From Cyprinodon diabolis (taxonomy: Eukaryota > Chordata > Actinopteri > Cyprinodontiformes > Cyprinodontidae), in the NCBI GenBank assembly GCA_030533445.1, contig CM060081.1:4041815-4105814 (forward strand): DNA of 64,000 nt, given 5' to 3'. Positions within the stretch are counted from its first letter, which is position 1, and each line of letters starts with the position of its first letter. Position numbers and translations under genes: made by a program. Of this stretch, positions 20,946-32,020 are shown in pieces. The notes under the pieces are model-generated. The model was not told the origin of the DNA. It was given only the letters and a program-made list of their open reading frames with translations, and did no database searches.

Positions 20946-21289
20946 ACATTGCAGTGTCCATATAAACTGTAAAGCTCCCTGCATAATTATAATAAAGCAA
21001 TTTATATGCATGAAACATGCATTTATATGCGTGAAAGCAAAATCTGTTGGGCTCTGTTTGGCATCAAGACAACTATTCTTATTGCCACATTGCCAGACAG
21101 GACACTGTATAAAAAAATAAAAAAATAAATAAAAAATTTGAAAAAGTAATTGTATTGTTATCTTGACTAGAAACTAGTTACTTTCATTGAGCAGTAATCT
21201 GGATTCTAACTCAATTCATTTTTTGGAGAAATAACCTGCATCTGGGCACTTTTTTAAAGTAAGGTTTCCAACTCTGCCAGCCTCAGATC

Positions 21290-22638
21290 CAGTGGCGGCT
21301 GGTGAAAAATATTTTTGGTGGGGCTGATATAGCCTAGTGTATGTCTCCAACCAATCTGGAATAAGAATTCAAATAAACAATTGGACAATACATACAATTT
21401 AACAGTAATGATTTAATTTACTATATAATAACAGTAACAGTGATGATTTGGGTCACTGTGACGGGGTTCTTTGGCCTCCAAGAATCCAGGCTCAGTCGGG
21501 TTACCGGTGTTGGTGATTTATTGTGCTCAAAAACTCAAAACAGGGTGCAAAAGAAACTAAACATGTACAAGATCCTCTGGGCCTCAGCCTCCCTCCAGTT
21601 ACCAGCAATGTAACAAAGAAATAGAAAACAGAAATGGCCGCTCTTCTTCCCACAGCCCTCATTAAATAGTTTAAGCCCCTCAACTCAGGCTCTCTTATTT
21701 CTGATTTCTTCTCATAAATCAGTTTTGTCCATATATTACCTCCACAAACAATTGATGTACAAAAACAAATAATTGTTACAACTTAATTCTTTTACACAGA
21801 TTCATTGACTTACTCAATTACACCAAACTGGGTTTGAACCCAGCAAAGACGCAGCCAGACTGAAGATGACAAGTCCCCGTAGCATACACACATACACACC
21901 CCCCATCTCCCCCCCCCCCCCCCACACACACACACGGATAACCCCACTGAAATATTAAGTATGCAGACTCAATACGCCAGCAGGTAACCAGGAACAGCTT
22001 GTGTGTTTTAAGTTAATGGAGCTACTGGGCTCAGCGCGAGTGAATTGGTCCTCACAAACACAGTATAACAGGAATGTGTGTGTGGCACGCAAAGTTTTAA
22101 GCGACGAGGTGGATTCGTCGCAGTCACAATAACCATGACATGAAATTTTCCTACCCTACAACATGGATGTTCTTCTGGCAAACGGGTAGATAAATAAGGA
22201 TCTCACCGAATTTGGTGGAAGCTGCATCTCGCTCGTTACGTTCGCCATCTTCCCTCTAATTGTCTGCACCTGCACATGGGTGCAGAAGCCTGTTAAAGCG
22301 CAGTATTTTCAGCGCCCCAAGACCATAAAGTTCTGAGACGCTGATTGGCCATTAAATTCACCTAGCAATAGTACATGATTGACAGATTCTCTGCAAATGT
22401 GGGGCAGTCTGATCACAGCCCCCAGAACAGAGACGGTAGGAGTCTGTCTGTGGAAATCCACAAATGAATGACAGTAGATAGGGAAATGTAGTTTATATAA
22501 TTTGTTTTGCTTATAGGTACACACTCTAGAGAGTAAAACTGACATTTATGAGTTAATTCCTAAAAATATATTTTACGTTTCTCTCTTCTTATCAGGGAGG
22601 GCGGTGCCCCAGCGCCCCCTATGGGCCGGCCGCCACTG
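21290..22638. mobile_element. hAT non-autonomous element with 8-bp target duplication
   Basis: The left end is CAGTGGCGGCTGG; the right end, read inward, is CAGTGGCGGCCGGCCC. The flanking octamers CTCAGATC and CTCAGATG match at 7 of 8 positions, the hAT target-duplication length. The 1349-bp interior has no transposase frame. It carries a C-run plus CA repeat and a segment with GTGACGGGGTTCTTTGGCC that may be a further insertion. Just inside the right end is a C/G-rich segment with GCGCCCCCTATGGGCC. Confidence 0.72.
21890..21937. repeat. C run and CA microsatellite
   Basis: CACACC words, a run of about 15 C and then about seven CA repeats. Low complexity; the run length may be unreliable in assembly. 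Confidence 0.85.
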
Positions 22639-23325
22639 CTCAGATGGTTGTCCAAATGGTTCAGGAACCCAGAGGCACTGGAGATTAATGTATAAGTGAA
22701 ACAGCAGTGCACAGTTAGTGAAATAATAGATGTGTCTCGACTTTCACAAGAGGTGTTTAATAAAACCTCATTAAATGATCTGCCAATGGAATAAGATTTT
22801 TGCACTTGTTGTTGATTACCTTTTTCCAGTTCACTATATGAACAAGTATCTTACATTAATGACTAAAATATTTCTTCCATTGATGAACAATCTTTCTCAC
22901 CCGATCAGGTGAATAATCAGGATATTTTTACTTTACCAGCAGATTTTACTCTGTAAATCCCAAATCAATGCTATTCCCGAATGAATAAGCATTTCAAATC
23001 AGTGTAATGTCACCACCCTGCCTTTTTTTATGACAAGTAAATTTCGCAACAGATGGTTATTTAGTGAAAATGTTCTGATTGCAACACTGTGTGGATTTCT
23101 GATCTGTGCAATACCATGCTGTAAAACAAACCAGCACAAAGCAAATCATGAAACAGTGTCACAGTAGTTGATAGTAGAGCTGATAACAAAATATAACGCC
23201 CATAGTAAAGCAATAAAATCTAAGGCTTCTGAAAAACTGATGACACAAGTACATCTGACTTGTTTTGAGCTTAGGTCAGCCTGATCTTTAGCTGCAACTT
23301 TGTCTTCTAATAACATTACAAATTA
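22639..23325. other. No recognised feature
   Basis: AT-rich spacer between the hAT element and an L2-A copy. Confidence 0.4.
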
Positions 23326-24193
23326 CATGGCAACTTTCATCTGCGGATTATTGCAAAAATGATAAATATCCTGGTCAGGGGTGATGCTGAGAAACTAGTC
23401 CATGCATTTGTTACTTCAAGGCTGGACTATTGTAATTCTTTACTATCAGGAAGTCCACAAACTGTAGTTAAAAGCCTTCAGCTGATCCAAAATGCTGCAG
23501 CCAGAGTTCTGATGAAAATGAAAAAGAGAGATCATATCTCTCCTATCCTGGCTTCTCCTCATTGGCTTCCTGTTAAATCCAGAATAGAATTTAAAATCCT
23601 CCTTCTCACATATAAAGCCTTAAATGGCCAAGCTCCATCTTATATCAGAGATCTGATTGTTCCTTATGTTCCTAACAGAGCACTTCGCTCTCAATCTGCA
23701 GGTTTACTAGTGGTTCCTAGAATTTCCTTCTCCTTTCTTTGTTTATTGATGTCGGAGATCAGCTTGTTTTTCCAGTGTAGTCCTTTTTCTCTGACTGTGA
23801 CGGGCTGGATGTGCTCTCTTCATCCTCTGACATGGGAGTTGGCTCGGAGCTCGTCTGCCTGGCTGTGGAGCTGGTTGACTGTTGCTTTTTGTATCTCTGC
23901 TTCTGTCTCCTTGAACCCCAGTGGGCCTCAGCAGATGGCCGCTCACACTGAGCCTGGTTCTGCTGGAGGTTACTTCCTGTTAAAAGGGAGTTTTTCCTCT
24001 CCACTGTCACTACAATCATGCTTAGTGTGATTGATTGCATTTGACTCAATGAGTACATCCAATCAGCTGGTTTTCCTTAGATAGAAAACGTTGAATCAAT
24101 TTGACTGTATGATCTGGTGAATTGTAAAGAGCCTTAAGATGACTTGTGCTGTTAATGGCGCTATAGAAATTAACCGTATTGTATTGAATTGAA
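23326..24193 (+). mobile_element. L2-A LINE fragment, copy 4, with internal deletion
   Basis: The copy starts further upstream in the protein than the others (HLRIIAK...GDAEKLVHAFVTSRLDYCN). One open frame of 223 codons begins at AEKLVHAFVTSRLDYCNSLL, runs through QLIQNAAARVLMKMKKRDHI and HWLPVKSRIEFKILLLTYKA to GLLVVPRIS, then passes into 3' untranslated sequence read in frame. Relative to copy 3, about 120 codons' worth of DNA (the GGRSFSYQAPLLWNQ part and the first part of the 3' region) is deleted at about 23.73 kb. The tail ends TGTATTGAATTGAA. No catalytic motifs remain. Confidence 0.85.
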
Positions 24194-24849
24194 CTCCAAA
24201 AGGAAAATTCTAAAATTATGATTGAAGATATCTCAAAGGTTTCAAATGTGGCTTTGGTTTGATCACATTGCATTTTTTGATGTCTCTTAGCATAAAGGTA
24301 TAAACAGACCTGTTTTACTGGTGCATCATCCTTACAGTGCTACATACCGGTTATACTTCCATTATGTTAGCATTCTGTGGTTGAAATAGACATAAGGTAA
24401 AATTTATCATTTTCTTTCGAGAAAAAAGATAAAAGTCTCCAAAGTCAAAGCTTGATGGTTCTAAAGCAAATTGAAAGCAGTGACTAGAGTAGGAGGGTAT
24501 GAGCAGTAAATGTTTATGGAGCCACATCATGCTATGAGTTTATCAGACATAAAATAGTAAAGCAAATGTTTTTTTATATTCCACTTCTCGGTTATTTTAT
24601 TATTTAACAGAACAATAAAGTAATTTGTTTGTAAAGCCTTTCCAAAATTAGATTGAAAATGTAATATTTTTTTTAAATAAAAAGCTAAAAAGAGCTTATT
24701 GAGACCCCCTTTGATTACCTTTTGTTTTTTGTAAGGGTACGCATAAGAATTTGATGCAGCATTAGCAACATTAGTACTTAGTCATGGTTGGTTTACCATT
24801 ATTTTTTGTTCTCTGACATAACTGACTAGTAAGTATCATTTGTAACATT
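24194..24849. other. No recognised feature
   Basis: AT-rich sequence without recognised ends or coding motifs. Confidence 0.4.
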
Positions 24850-25740
24850 TCAAAGGCTTACATATGTAGGGCATCAGGGTGGGCATATTCGAGGCATTGG
24901 AGGTGGGTCAGCCTTTCAGGCTCTGCTTCCGGTGCTAATTCCCAACTGTGGTTGTTGGAATGCTTTTAGACACATAGGGTTTGGGTTGGAAGTGATGGGT
25001 GAGGTAAACTTACCCTACCACCCGATTTTAAATACCCAGTAGTCTAACAGGCCACAACACCACATCCCAGCAGGAGGGCAACTGGCATGGGGTCCTTCAC
25101 ACCTCAGTTCTCTCCGCTCCGTCTGGGCCCTTTGGGTTGGTGACGGCTTACATGGGTTTCTGGCTCTCCGGCCTTAGGTTCCCATCCTATGGCTTCATTG
25201 TCTTGTCTGCCCGCTGTGATGAGGGATGCCAGTTCCTGGCATTGGGTGGGGTCTGGGACATTTGGGGTTAGGTCCCATCCTTGGGGGCTGGCTGGCGTGG
25301 CTGTACGGCAGGTGGGGTACAAACACTACGCTCAGATGCACTTAGTGGTGTGGGTCTGCCTGCCCTGACCGTTTAGGTAGCCTGTGGCTGCAGTCAGGTT
25401 AGGGGACTTTGGGGAGTGTCTGGCAGCAGTGCTTGGATGGCTAGCATGCCGTACCAGTTTGTGACTGTTTAGCAGCCATTAGTATGAAAGGACCATATAA
25501 ATGTGGGAGTCTAGAATGAGTGTGACTGGCTCTGGGCAGGAAGGGGCTCTTCAGCAGGTTGGCTATCTGCTCTGGCGTCTGTGGGGTGGGTGTGTGGTTC
25601 ATGGAGGGGCTCTGGCCAGCGCTGTTTGGAGGGTTTCCCTCATGGGGTTGGGTCAGGGCTAGACCTGGGCTACCCTACTCTCCTCCCTTTGTTGCCGCCC
25701 GATCCCAGCCCCCCAATCCAGCTTAAACTGCTTGCCCCCT
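24850..25740. other. G-rich, strand-asymmetric tract
   Basis: The plus strand is rich in GGG, TGGG and CTGG words (for example GGGTGGGGTCTGGG, TTGGGGTTAGG, TGGGGTGGGTGTGTGG), contrasting with the AT-rich flanks. Minus-strand open frames here are proline-rich by-products of this composition. I suspect a repeat or decayed retroelement segment, but no family is recognised. Several GGG clusters could form G-quadruplexes. Confidence 0.4.
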
Positions 25741-25747
25741 TCCCACT

Positions 25748-26200
25748 CCAGGATTGAGTCACAGCCAGACAGGACCAGACCAGATTAAGCTACTATGATG
25801 AGAAAAAGCAGATAAAGCATAGCGTTAGAGGTTGAACAAAGAAATACGGCAGAATGGGAGAATAGAGATATAATGAAGCAGAATTATGATAAAGGGGTCC
25901 CTTTGTCCTCCAGCAGTCTAAGCCTATAGCAGCATAACTAAAGAGATAGCTCAGGATAACCTAAGCCCCTCTAATGCCTATCAAAAAGGAAAGTTTTAAG
26001 CCTAGCCTTAAAGTAGACAGGGAGTCTGTGTCATTGACTAAAACTGGTAGTTGGTTCCACAGGAGAGGAGCCTGATAACTAGCCTGAACAAATGCGTCGC
26101 TGAGATCTAACAGGACAAGTACAGATGCAAGTCCTGAGGCCATGAGAATATCATTAATGACTTTTACCAGTGCTGTTTCAGTGCTACAAGTGCTGTGTCA
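25748..26200 (-). mobile_element. L2-A LINE fragment, copy 5, with internal deletion
   Basis: On the minus strand it starts with a piece encoding STETALVKVINDILM and [14 protein letters not shown], which contains reverse-transcriptase motif A with D in LLDLS. It then jumps directly to YQAPLLWNQLPVLVNDTDSLS and the 3' untranslated region (CTGCTGGAGGACAAAGGGACC equivalent). Everything between motif A and the C-terminal tail, including the YADD box, is missing, with the junction at about 26.085 kb. The 3' end is also cut short, near the CCTGTCTGGCTGTGACTC block. Confidence 0.78.
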
Positions 26201-26839
26201 GTGCTATGATGAGGTCTAAAACCAAATTAAAACTCTTCAAAAACTTCATTATAATGTACGTGGTCACACACTTGTTTGACAACTATCTTCTCTAGAATTC
26301 TAATTCTCATCTAAAATGGAGGTGGAAATTAGAGCAAATACTTCCTTAAAAAACTTGGTTGGAACTGGATCTAACATACAAGCTGAAGTTTAAAAGTTCA
26401 ACTGGATAAAAACAGTTTAAACCCGGTTCAGATTCTACAGTTACCTTAGAGGCTGCCTCACCTTCTGGAGATAAACCATTCATATTTAGTTGGTGCCAAT
26501 TATCTCATTTTTAGGTTAGACAAAGCTATAACTCTGTGTGAGTTTGGCAACTTTATTAAAAAGAAATATATGATTATTCTTATTCTCCTTTATGGATTAA
26601 GATAAATATGCTGCTCTTACTTAACAAACGGTAATTTTATACAACAATAAACTGTTTTCCAGACAAGGCATGATTCTCGTACTCACATTTTGAACAAAGC
26701 CAATCGAGGCAAGGTAACATTAAGGGCTGCATTTAAGTGTTCAAAAAATTATGACATTGTCAGTATTTAATGTTTAATCAGATTATGTGAACATTAATGA
26801 GGCAACTCCCACTAGTTATTTAAATTTTTACATACCCAA
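26201..26839. other. No recognised feature
   Basis: AT-rich sequence between two L2 pieces of opposite orientation. It may hold eroded LINE sequence but I cannot show it. Confidence 0.35.
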
Positions 26840-27215
26840 AAATTCAGGGCAAGGAAGAGGAGTAGCAATAATCTTTCAGTCTGACTGATTATTCCAAAGC
26901 CAGATAATAGTTACAAATATTTTGAAAATGTAACTCTTAGTTTCCCTCATCCAAATTACAAAGCAACAAAACCTCTTCTTTTTGTAACTTTTTATTATCC
27001 ACCAGGTCCTTACTCTGATCTTTCAGATATGTTTTCAGAGTTCCTATCAGATTTAGTGTAAAAATACTGACATGATCATTATGTTGGAGGGATTCTTACA
27101 TCCATGCTGACATCTAAGGTGATAACTTTAATGCAGCCTTTGATACTATCTTACACTTTATCCGCTTTGTTCAAAATGTGCATAGTTCTACCATTTCTTG
27201 TCTTCATGCTCTGAA
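26840..27215 (+). pseudogene. Decayed LINE endonuclease domain (L2-like)
   Basis: Across changing plus-strand frames one can read GRGRGVAIIFQSD, then LLFVTFYYPPGPYSDLSDMF, SEFLSDLV, IIMLEGFLHPC and FDTILHFIRFVQNVHSST. These line up, in order, with the G-rich loop, the YRPP segment, the GDFN box and the Q.V..PTH segment of the apurinic-type endonuclease of L2 LINEs. Several stops and shifts interrupt it, and the GDFN catalytic box is mutated. It sits in opposite orientation to L2-A copy 5, so the two are not one insertion. Confidence 0.55.
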
Positions 27216-27315
27216 CCTTGTGATCACTTGTTCAGCCCACAGAGTGACATGACCTCGGGTATCTTTTTGGTCCACATATGGAAAAAACAGGATTTGATGA
27301 AGGATTTTTTGTTTC

Positions 27316-27321
27316 TTTATT
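27316..27321 (-). promoter_or_regulatory. Possible polyadenylation signal (AATAAA)
   Basis: An AATAAA hexamer on the minus strand lies about 40 bases after the stop of the decayed frame described next. An A-rich run follows. Such hexamers are frequent by chance in AT-rich DNA. Confidence 0.3.
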
Positions 27322-27359
27322 TGAGCTGCAAGGTAGGTTAACAAACATACTTGATTGTT

Positions 27360-27770
27360 TTAGAGAGCCATACAGGAGAGACAGCCTCTGGGGATGAGAC
27401 AGAAGTCAGCTGATTCTGAGGTAGTTTGTTTAGTGAGAGGTTGAATGACATTGCTTAATTGACGTCTGTTGGAGTTCGCCTTGGGTGGGGGCTGGCGTCC
27501 GAGTGATTCGGGGGAATAGAGCCAAGGCACCTTTGTCTGAACCAAGCAAGCACTTGGAGGATTGCTGGAGGAGAGCTAGCAGGCAGGTGGATCAGATTCA
27601 ATACAGAGTTCTTCAACCTGGGGTGGAGTGGAGAGAGAGACAGGAGTTAACTTGAGATCAAACAATGATTCGCTAGGTTCTTGCTCAGGGAGATGCAGTA
27701 CATGCATTCTACCCATAATGGTCGACCATCTGGCGAGGACATACGTATGTGAGTCAAGGCAGGTGAGCAA
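27360..27770 (-). pseudogene. Unrecognised minus-strand frame with one internal stop
   Basis: Reading on the minus strand gives about 136 codons in a single frame with only one internal stop, after ESDPPAC. The first part includes RWSTIMGRMHVLHLPEQEPS and PPQVEELCIE, and the second part VPWLYSPESLGRQPPPKANS and LIPRGCLSCMAL before the terminal stop. The composition is protein-like and GC-richer than its flanks. There is no ATG at the frame's start, which runs into a Tc1 end. A possible AATAAA lies downstream. No domain is recognised; it may be a decayed retroelement or host-gene copy. Confidence 0.3.
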
Positions 27771-27790
27771 ATACTTTTGGCAATATAGTG
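27762..27790 (-). mobile_element. Solo Tc1 terminal repeat
   Basis: 29 bases are identical to the end of the Tc1 element at the left of the window, again followed by TA. No transposase or second end is visible nearby, so this is a remnant or a deeply deleted copy. Confidence 0.7.
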
Positions 27791-27792
27791 TA

Positions 27793-29690
27793 TCTGCTCC
27801 TTCAATCTCTAGTAATGAAATAATTTTCAGACCTCAAAGAAAATATACTACATTTCATTACAGATTAACACTTTTTATTTTTTTTATTAATTTAATTATT
27901 ACTTTTTATTTAATTATTCGATTATATATTCGCCTATAGGTGATTTAAAATGTTTAAACAAGCATGGTATAGGTCTTAAGTCTAAGGATATAGAATGTGT
28001 ATTTTCTGTAAGTCCCAAATAATTGTTTGCTAATCTTATTTCTGAATTTGCAGAACCTTTTGAATTTGCTCTAAATTAATGGGTTTGATAGGCATGTGCT
28101 CAGTTACCATCATTTTCAGCTTATATTATTCCACATTGAACCGTACTTGCCGTACTTATTTTATGTTTTATTTAGTTTGAACATGTTCTAATATTAATAT
28201 AGCACGCTTCAAATTAAATATAATAGCAAGTTATGTTCGTCGGTTCTTAGACTCAGCTACAATAAAAATGTGATGGCAAAAATCCCAATGAAATAACATA
28301 ACTGCTATAAGTGAGTGACGTTTGTAGGTCAGCTTTCCTGCACCCATCTGTATATTCTGCAACTAACTTTTTAGAATGTATTACTATGTTGTCTATGATG
28401 GTCTATATTTTTAAAGTGAAGCAGCCCCTCTTAAAGCAAAACACCCTCACAACATTATGCTTCCACCATTATTGTTTATTGATCGGACAGCTTTGATATA
28501 CACCTTAAAAGCAAAGCACTTTCATTTTTGAGACATTTACAAATTGTGTGTAGATGATTTGTGTTCACAGCTGTGCCTCCAATACTTTCAATATGATGCG
28601 TTATGGAGTCATCATTTGATTTTCTAATAGCATATGTAAACATAAATATCAGAAGAAAATTATAAAATAAAACATAACTTCAGAATTTGGAATAGACAAA
28701 TGTTTACATACATTTAGTTCACATTGTAACAAATTAAATTCATTTATTTTAAACTTGATCTAAAGCAGGACGATTTTAGCAGTGAGCTAAATGTGACGGG
28801 TACGCAAATAACTGTTTCCAACTCTTTTTCTTATGGATCGTGAAGGAGCTGAGACCCCAAAACATCTCAACTGCTTCACTGGGGGGGGAGTGAAATCTGC
28901 ATTCCCATCCTGAGCTACTAACACCATGATCAGTCAACAACACCATGGACAGAGGGATAGTAGGACATGAAAAATGTTTGACCCTAATTTTCCAGTAGTT
29001 TTTCTTTCTGCTGATCATCTCCGGGCTTCTAATTTTAAATCCTCAGTGATGCATTTCAGAGCACAATGGGAGGTATGCTGGCGATGTTTGCTCATGGTGG
29101 GTGTTAAGAGGAACTGACCGGACGAGAATCATGGGTAGCGGTTGTACCCTGATCGTATTTCTGCTCCCCTCAGCCCATCTGTCAGTGTGTCACTATGTCC
29201 CCCTTGCTGTACGTGCTCGTCACATCATGCTGCAGACGAATCTGGCAGAGAATTTCATTGTGTCTTTGCTGCTGCTCATTTACTTTCCATCCACACATTC
29301 CTCTGAGCCTGAGCCATACATGAACCCGCATTGCTGCTGTCACTGGAGGTGTGCTGGGGACATGCTGGCTGTCAAACAAGCACAGCACCGACGTATCAGC
29401 GGTTTCAGTTCTTCGTTCTTATTATCCTCAGGCAGAATTTATTGCTGAATTGTTATAGCTTAAAGAAACTTAATTGTTTGTGAAATATAATAATTAGAAG
29501 GAGGTCAAATTTGTAAACATTGAACGCAAGTATTTGATATCAACTATTGAAAAACAGAGGTTCAAAGATCTGGGTCATAAATAGGCCATTGTACCAGTTT
29601 TTGACAACACTTTGAAATGTGGAACACTTTATGAACCTGTGATCAGGTGACAGCTTACTTCATGGATAACCAACAATCCCCTCAGCTGAT
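27793..29690. other. No recognised feature, AT-rich
   Basis: This is mostly AT-rich DNA. A GC-richer part around 29100-29450 carries a 115-codon plus-strand frame and a 68-codon minus-strand frame on the same DNA. The plus strand also has a good acceptor-like sequence TCTGCTCCCCTCAG and a donor-like GAG|GTGTGC 180 bp later. I recognise no protein domain in it. Confidence 0.35.
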
Positions 29691-29699
29691 ATAGCTTAA

Positions 29700-30614
29700 A
29701 GGAATAGTACACCCAAAACATGATTAGCCTTGCTTTTCTACTCACCCCCATGCTGAACAACACTCTGGAGTAATTTTTTGATATCTCAAATGCATCTGGA
29801 GATCTGGGAGGCTTCTTGCTGTCTGCTGACATTCAAATAATGGAGGTCTATGGCGCCCGAGGCAGAAAGGTCCATAAAAGTCCACAAAAAACGTGTCAAT
29901 ATTCCTCCATACTGCTCGTCCAATGTATTCCAAGTGTCCTGAGTTGGTAGCGTCCATAATTTACTCGAAACGAAGTCATTTAGAATGTTTTTAGAGCATA
30001 AACAGTAGTGTATAGGATTTCCTACAAGCGCGCGCCTGCGAGTTCAAGAGCCTAAGGAAACCGCGGCAGACCAAACCAGATGAAAGTGCGCATTCAGCTC
30101 GGTAAAGAACTCATGCTCTTCCTCAACACTGAAGTCCTCAGACATTTTTCTTTCGTTGTTTCTTTCTTTGCACAGGTAAACAGCACATTTCTTCTTCTAC
30201 GCTTGCATTATCGGCAGAGCAGACGCTGAATGCGCACTTTCATCTGGCTTGGTCTGCCGCAGTTTCCGTAGGCTCGTGAACGCGCTTTTAGGAAATCCTA
30301 TACACTACTGTTTATGCTCTAAAAACATTCTAAATGACTTCGTTTCCAGTAAATTATGGACGCTACCCACTCAGGACACTTGGAATACATTGGACGAGCA
30401 GTATGGAGGAATATTGACACGTTTTTTTTTTTACTTTTATGGACCTTTCTGCCTCGGGCGCCATAGACCTCCATTATTTGAATGTCAGCAGACAGCAAGA
30501 AGCCTCCCAGATCTCCAGATGCATTTGAGATATCAAAAAAGTACTCCAGAGTGTTGTTCAGCATGGGGGTGAGTAGAAAATGAAGGCTAATCATGTTTTG
30601 GGTGTACTATTCCT
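29700..30614. mobile_element. Foldback DNA element with TTAA target sites (Kolobok-like)
   Basis: The element is one large palindrome. The left arm (about 399 bp, starting AGGAATAGTACACCC) and right arm (about 390 bp, ending GGGTGTACTATTCCT) are near-identical reverse complements. They flank a loop of about 126 bases. Both outer flanks are TTAA, the duplicated target of Kolobok and piggyBac elements, and the AG start fits Kolobok rather than the CC start of piggyBac. This structure resembles the zebrafish Angel-type foldback elements. No transposase is encoded. The arms would give a long hairpin in single-stranded DNA or RNA. Confidence 0.8.
30043..30145 (-). other. Short ATG frame in the loop of the foldback element
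   Basis: On the minus strand an ATG in the loop opens 33 codons starting MSEDFSVEEEHEFFTELNAH and running into the arm before a stop. The acidic start resembles the amino ends of proteins, so it may be a captured first coding exon from an autonomous parent or a host gene. It is short, and its function is unknown. Confidence 0.25.
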
Positions 30615-30618
30615 TTAA

Positions 30619-31165
30619 AGCGATTTTAGATGCTGGGGAAACAACCCATCTAAAAGTTTCTTTATTATTATAACAGATTGACTTCTCAAAGAAATTAAAT
30701 GATCTAACGAAAAGGACAAACTTTTCAACTGACTTTGTTTTTGTTTTGGAAAATATGGCCTTTTCAGCTATCAGTGTCTTTCTAAGCATATTGCACTATG
30801 TATGCAGGTGCTGTGTCTCACTCATCATCAGCTAATTTCAGGTTTGGAGGACAAAGAAGGGAGTAAACAAAACGTCTGACAGACAGAATGGTTCAGAAAA
30901 CTGCTTGAATTAATCATTTATGTAATTTAGTGTAAAGATCCAAGTGTGAAAAAGTTTTTCTTTAATGCCACAGATATATGTTTTTTACAATGTGATTCTA
31001 CATTATCTTAAAACCTGCCACCAGATCCTGCCTGCTCTGTTATTTTAATGTTATACTGTATTTTAAAGTCCCTACTTCAGCTCATTACAGGTCTTTCCAT
31101 ATCTGGGACATTTCATATGCTACCAAAGGTTATGGACCTCTGTCCCATCTGAAAGAGCTATGTTA
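30619..31165. other. No recognised feature
   Basis: AT-rich sequence without recognised genes or repeats. Confidence 0.4.
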
Positions 31166-32020
31166 ACCCGGGCATACGCTGTACAATTTTTTACTCTTTT
31201 CGGGCCGATTCTCCAGTCGTGCATTTGCCATTTTGGAAATGGCACAAATTTTGAGCCTAACCAGTAATGCTGGACTCAGACAAACCATTCCAGCATTCAA
31301 TCTGTATTCGGGGGGATGATTCTGTTCAGAGGGGTCACGTCACCTTAGGGAAAGCAGTGAAAGGGTCAAACAATATGATGTAAAATATACAAAACTAACC
31401 ATTTAAAAGCACAACACAGTATTTTGTTTCTTTATTTTGAAATAGGTCATCATAGGCAGCTTCTGGTTAGCTGTACTTTACATTTGATAATGAAGATTTA
31501 GGCCGGGCATACACTGTACAATATTTTCAATTTTACTCTGTTACAGTTCAATCTGTAGGATGAAATTACCAGGTATAAAAGTACAGAGATTACAATATAT
31601 GTTCTTACACTGTACAACCTGAGGCTCTGATGTAATATCTACCCGCACGGCCAAAAACCACAATTCGGATTCAGTTTCGAGGAATGGCACTGGTCGGACT
31701 CGTCAATCAGGAAGAAGAAGAGCTTCCTTGTTTGCACATGTACAGTGCGTAAGGTTCAGGTTAATCAGCTCATAGACGCTGGTAGCTCTGCTTCAACAGC
31801 AGGATTTGCTCACAAACACCTTATGAGGGCTGACTGAAATTCAAACATTTTTGAACCTTACGATTCCTGATCTGGAGGTGGTCATGAGGGGCTAATTTCC
31901 CCTCGATACACCCTGTATACTACATGAGGGCCGACACTCAGCCCAATAGTCCAATCCAAAAACTTCTTGCGCGACTGGAGAATCGTCTGAAAAAGGGCAG
32001 AAGCTGGTATAGTATACCCC
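31166..32020. mobile_element. MITE-like region with inverted CGATTCTCCAGTCG blocks
   Basis: The left side has CCGGGCATACGCTGTAC followed by CGATTCTCCAGTCG at 31206. The right side carries its exact complement, CGACTGGAGAATCG, at 31972. A second GCCGGGCATACACTGTAC block in direct orientation occurs at about 31502, so two related elements may be nested or tandem. The right end (TAGTATACCCCTG) is a degraded counterpart of the left end. Superfamily not assigned; no target duplication seen. Confidence 0.5.

Noticed and set aside
29101..29448. 115-codon plus-strand frame with an acceptor-like CTCCCCTCAG and donor-like GAG|GTGTGC
   Set aside because: The frame starts without an ATG, the other strand is also open over the same DNA, and the product is hydrophobic, Cys/His-rich low-complexity text with no domain. 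Not enough to call an exon.
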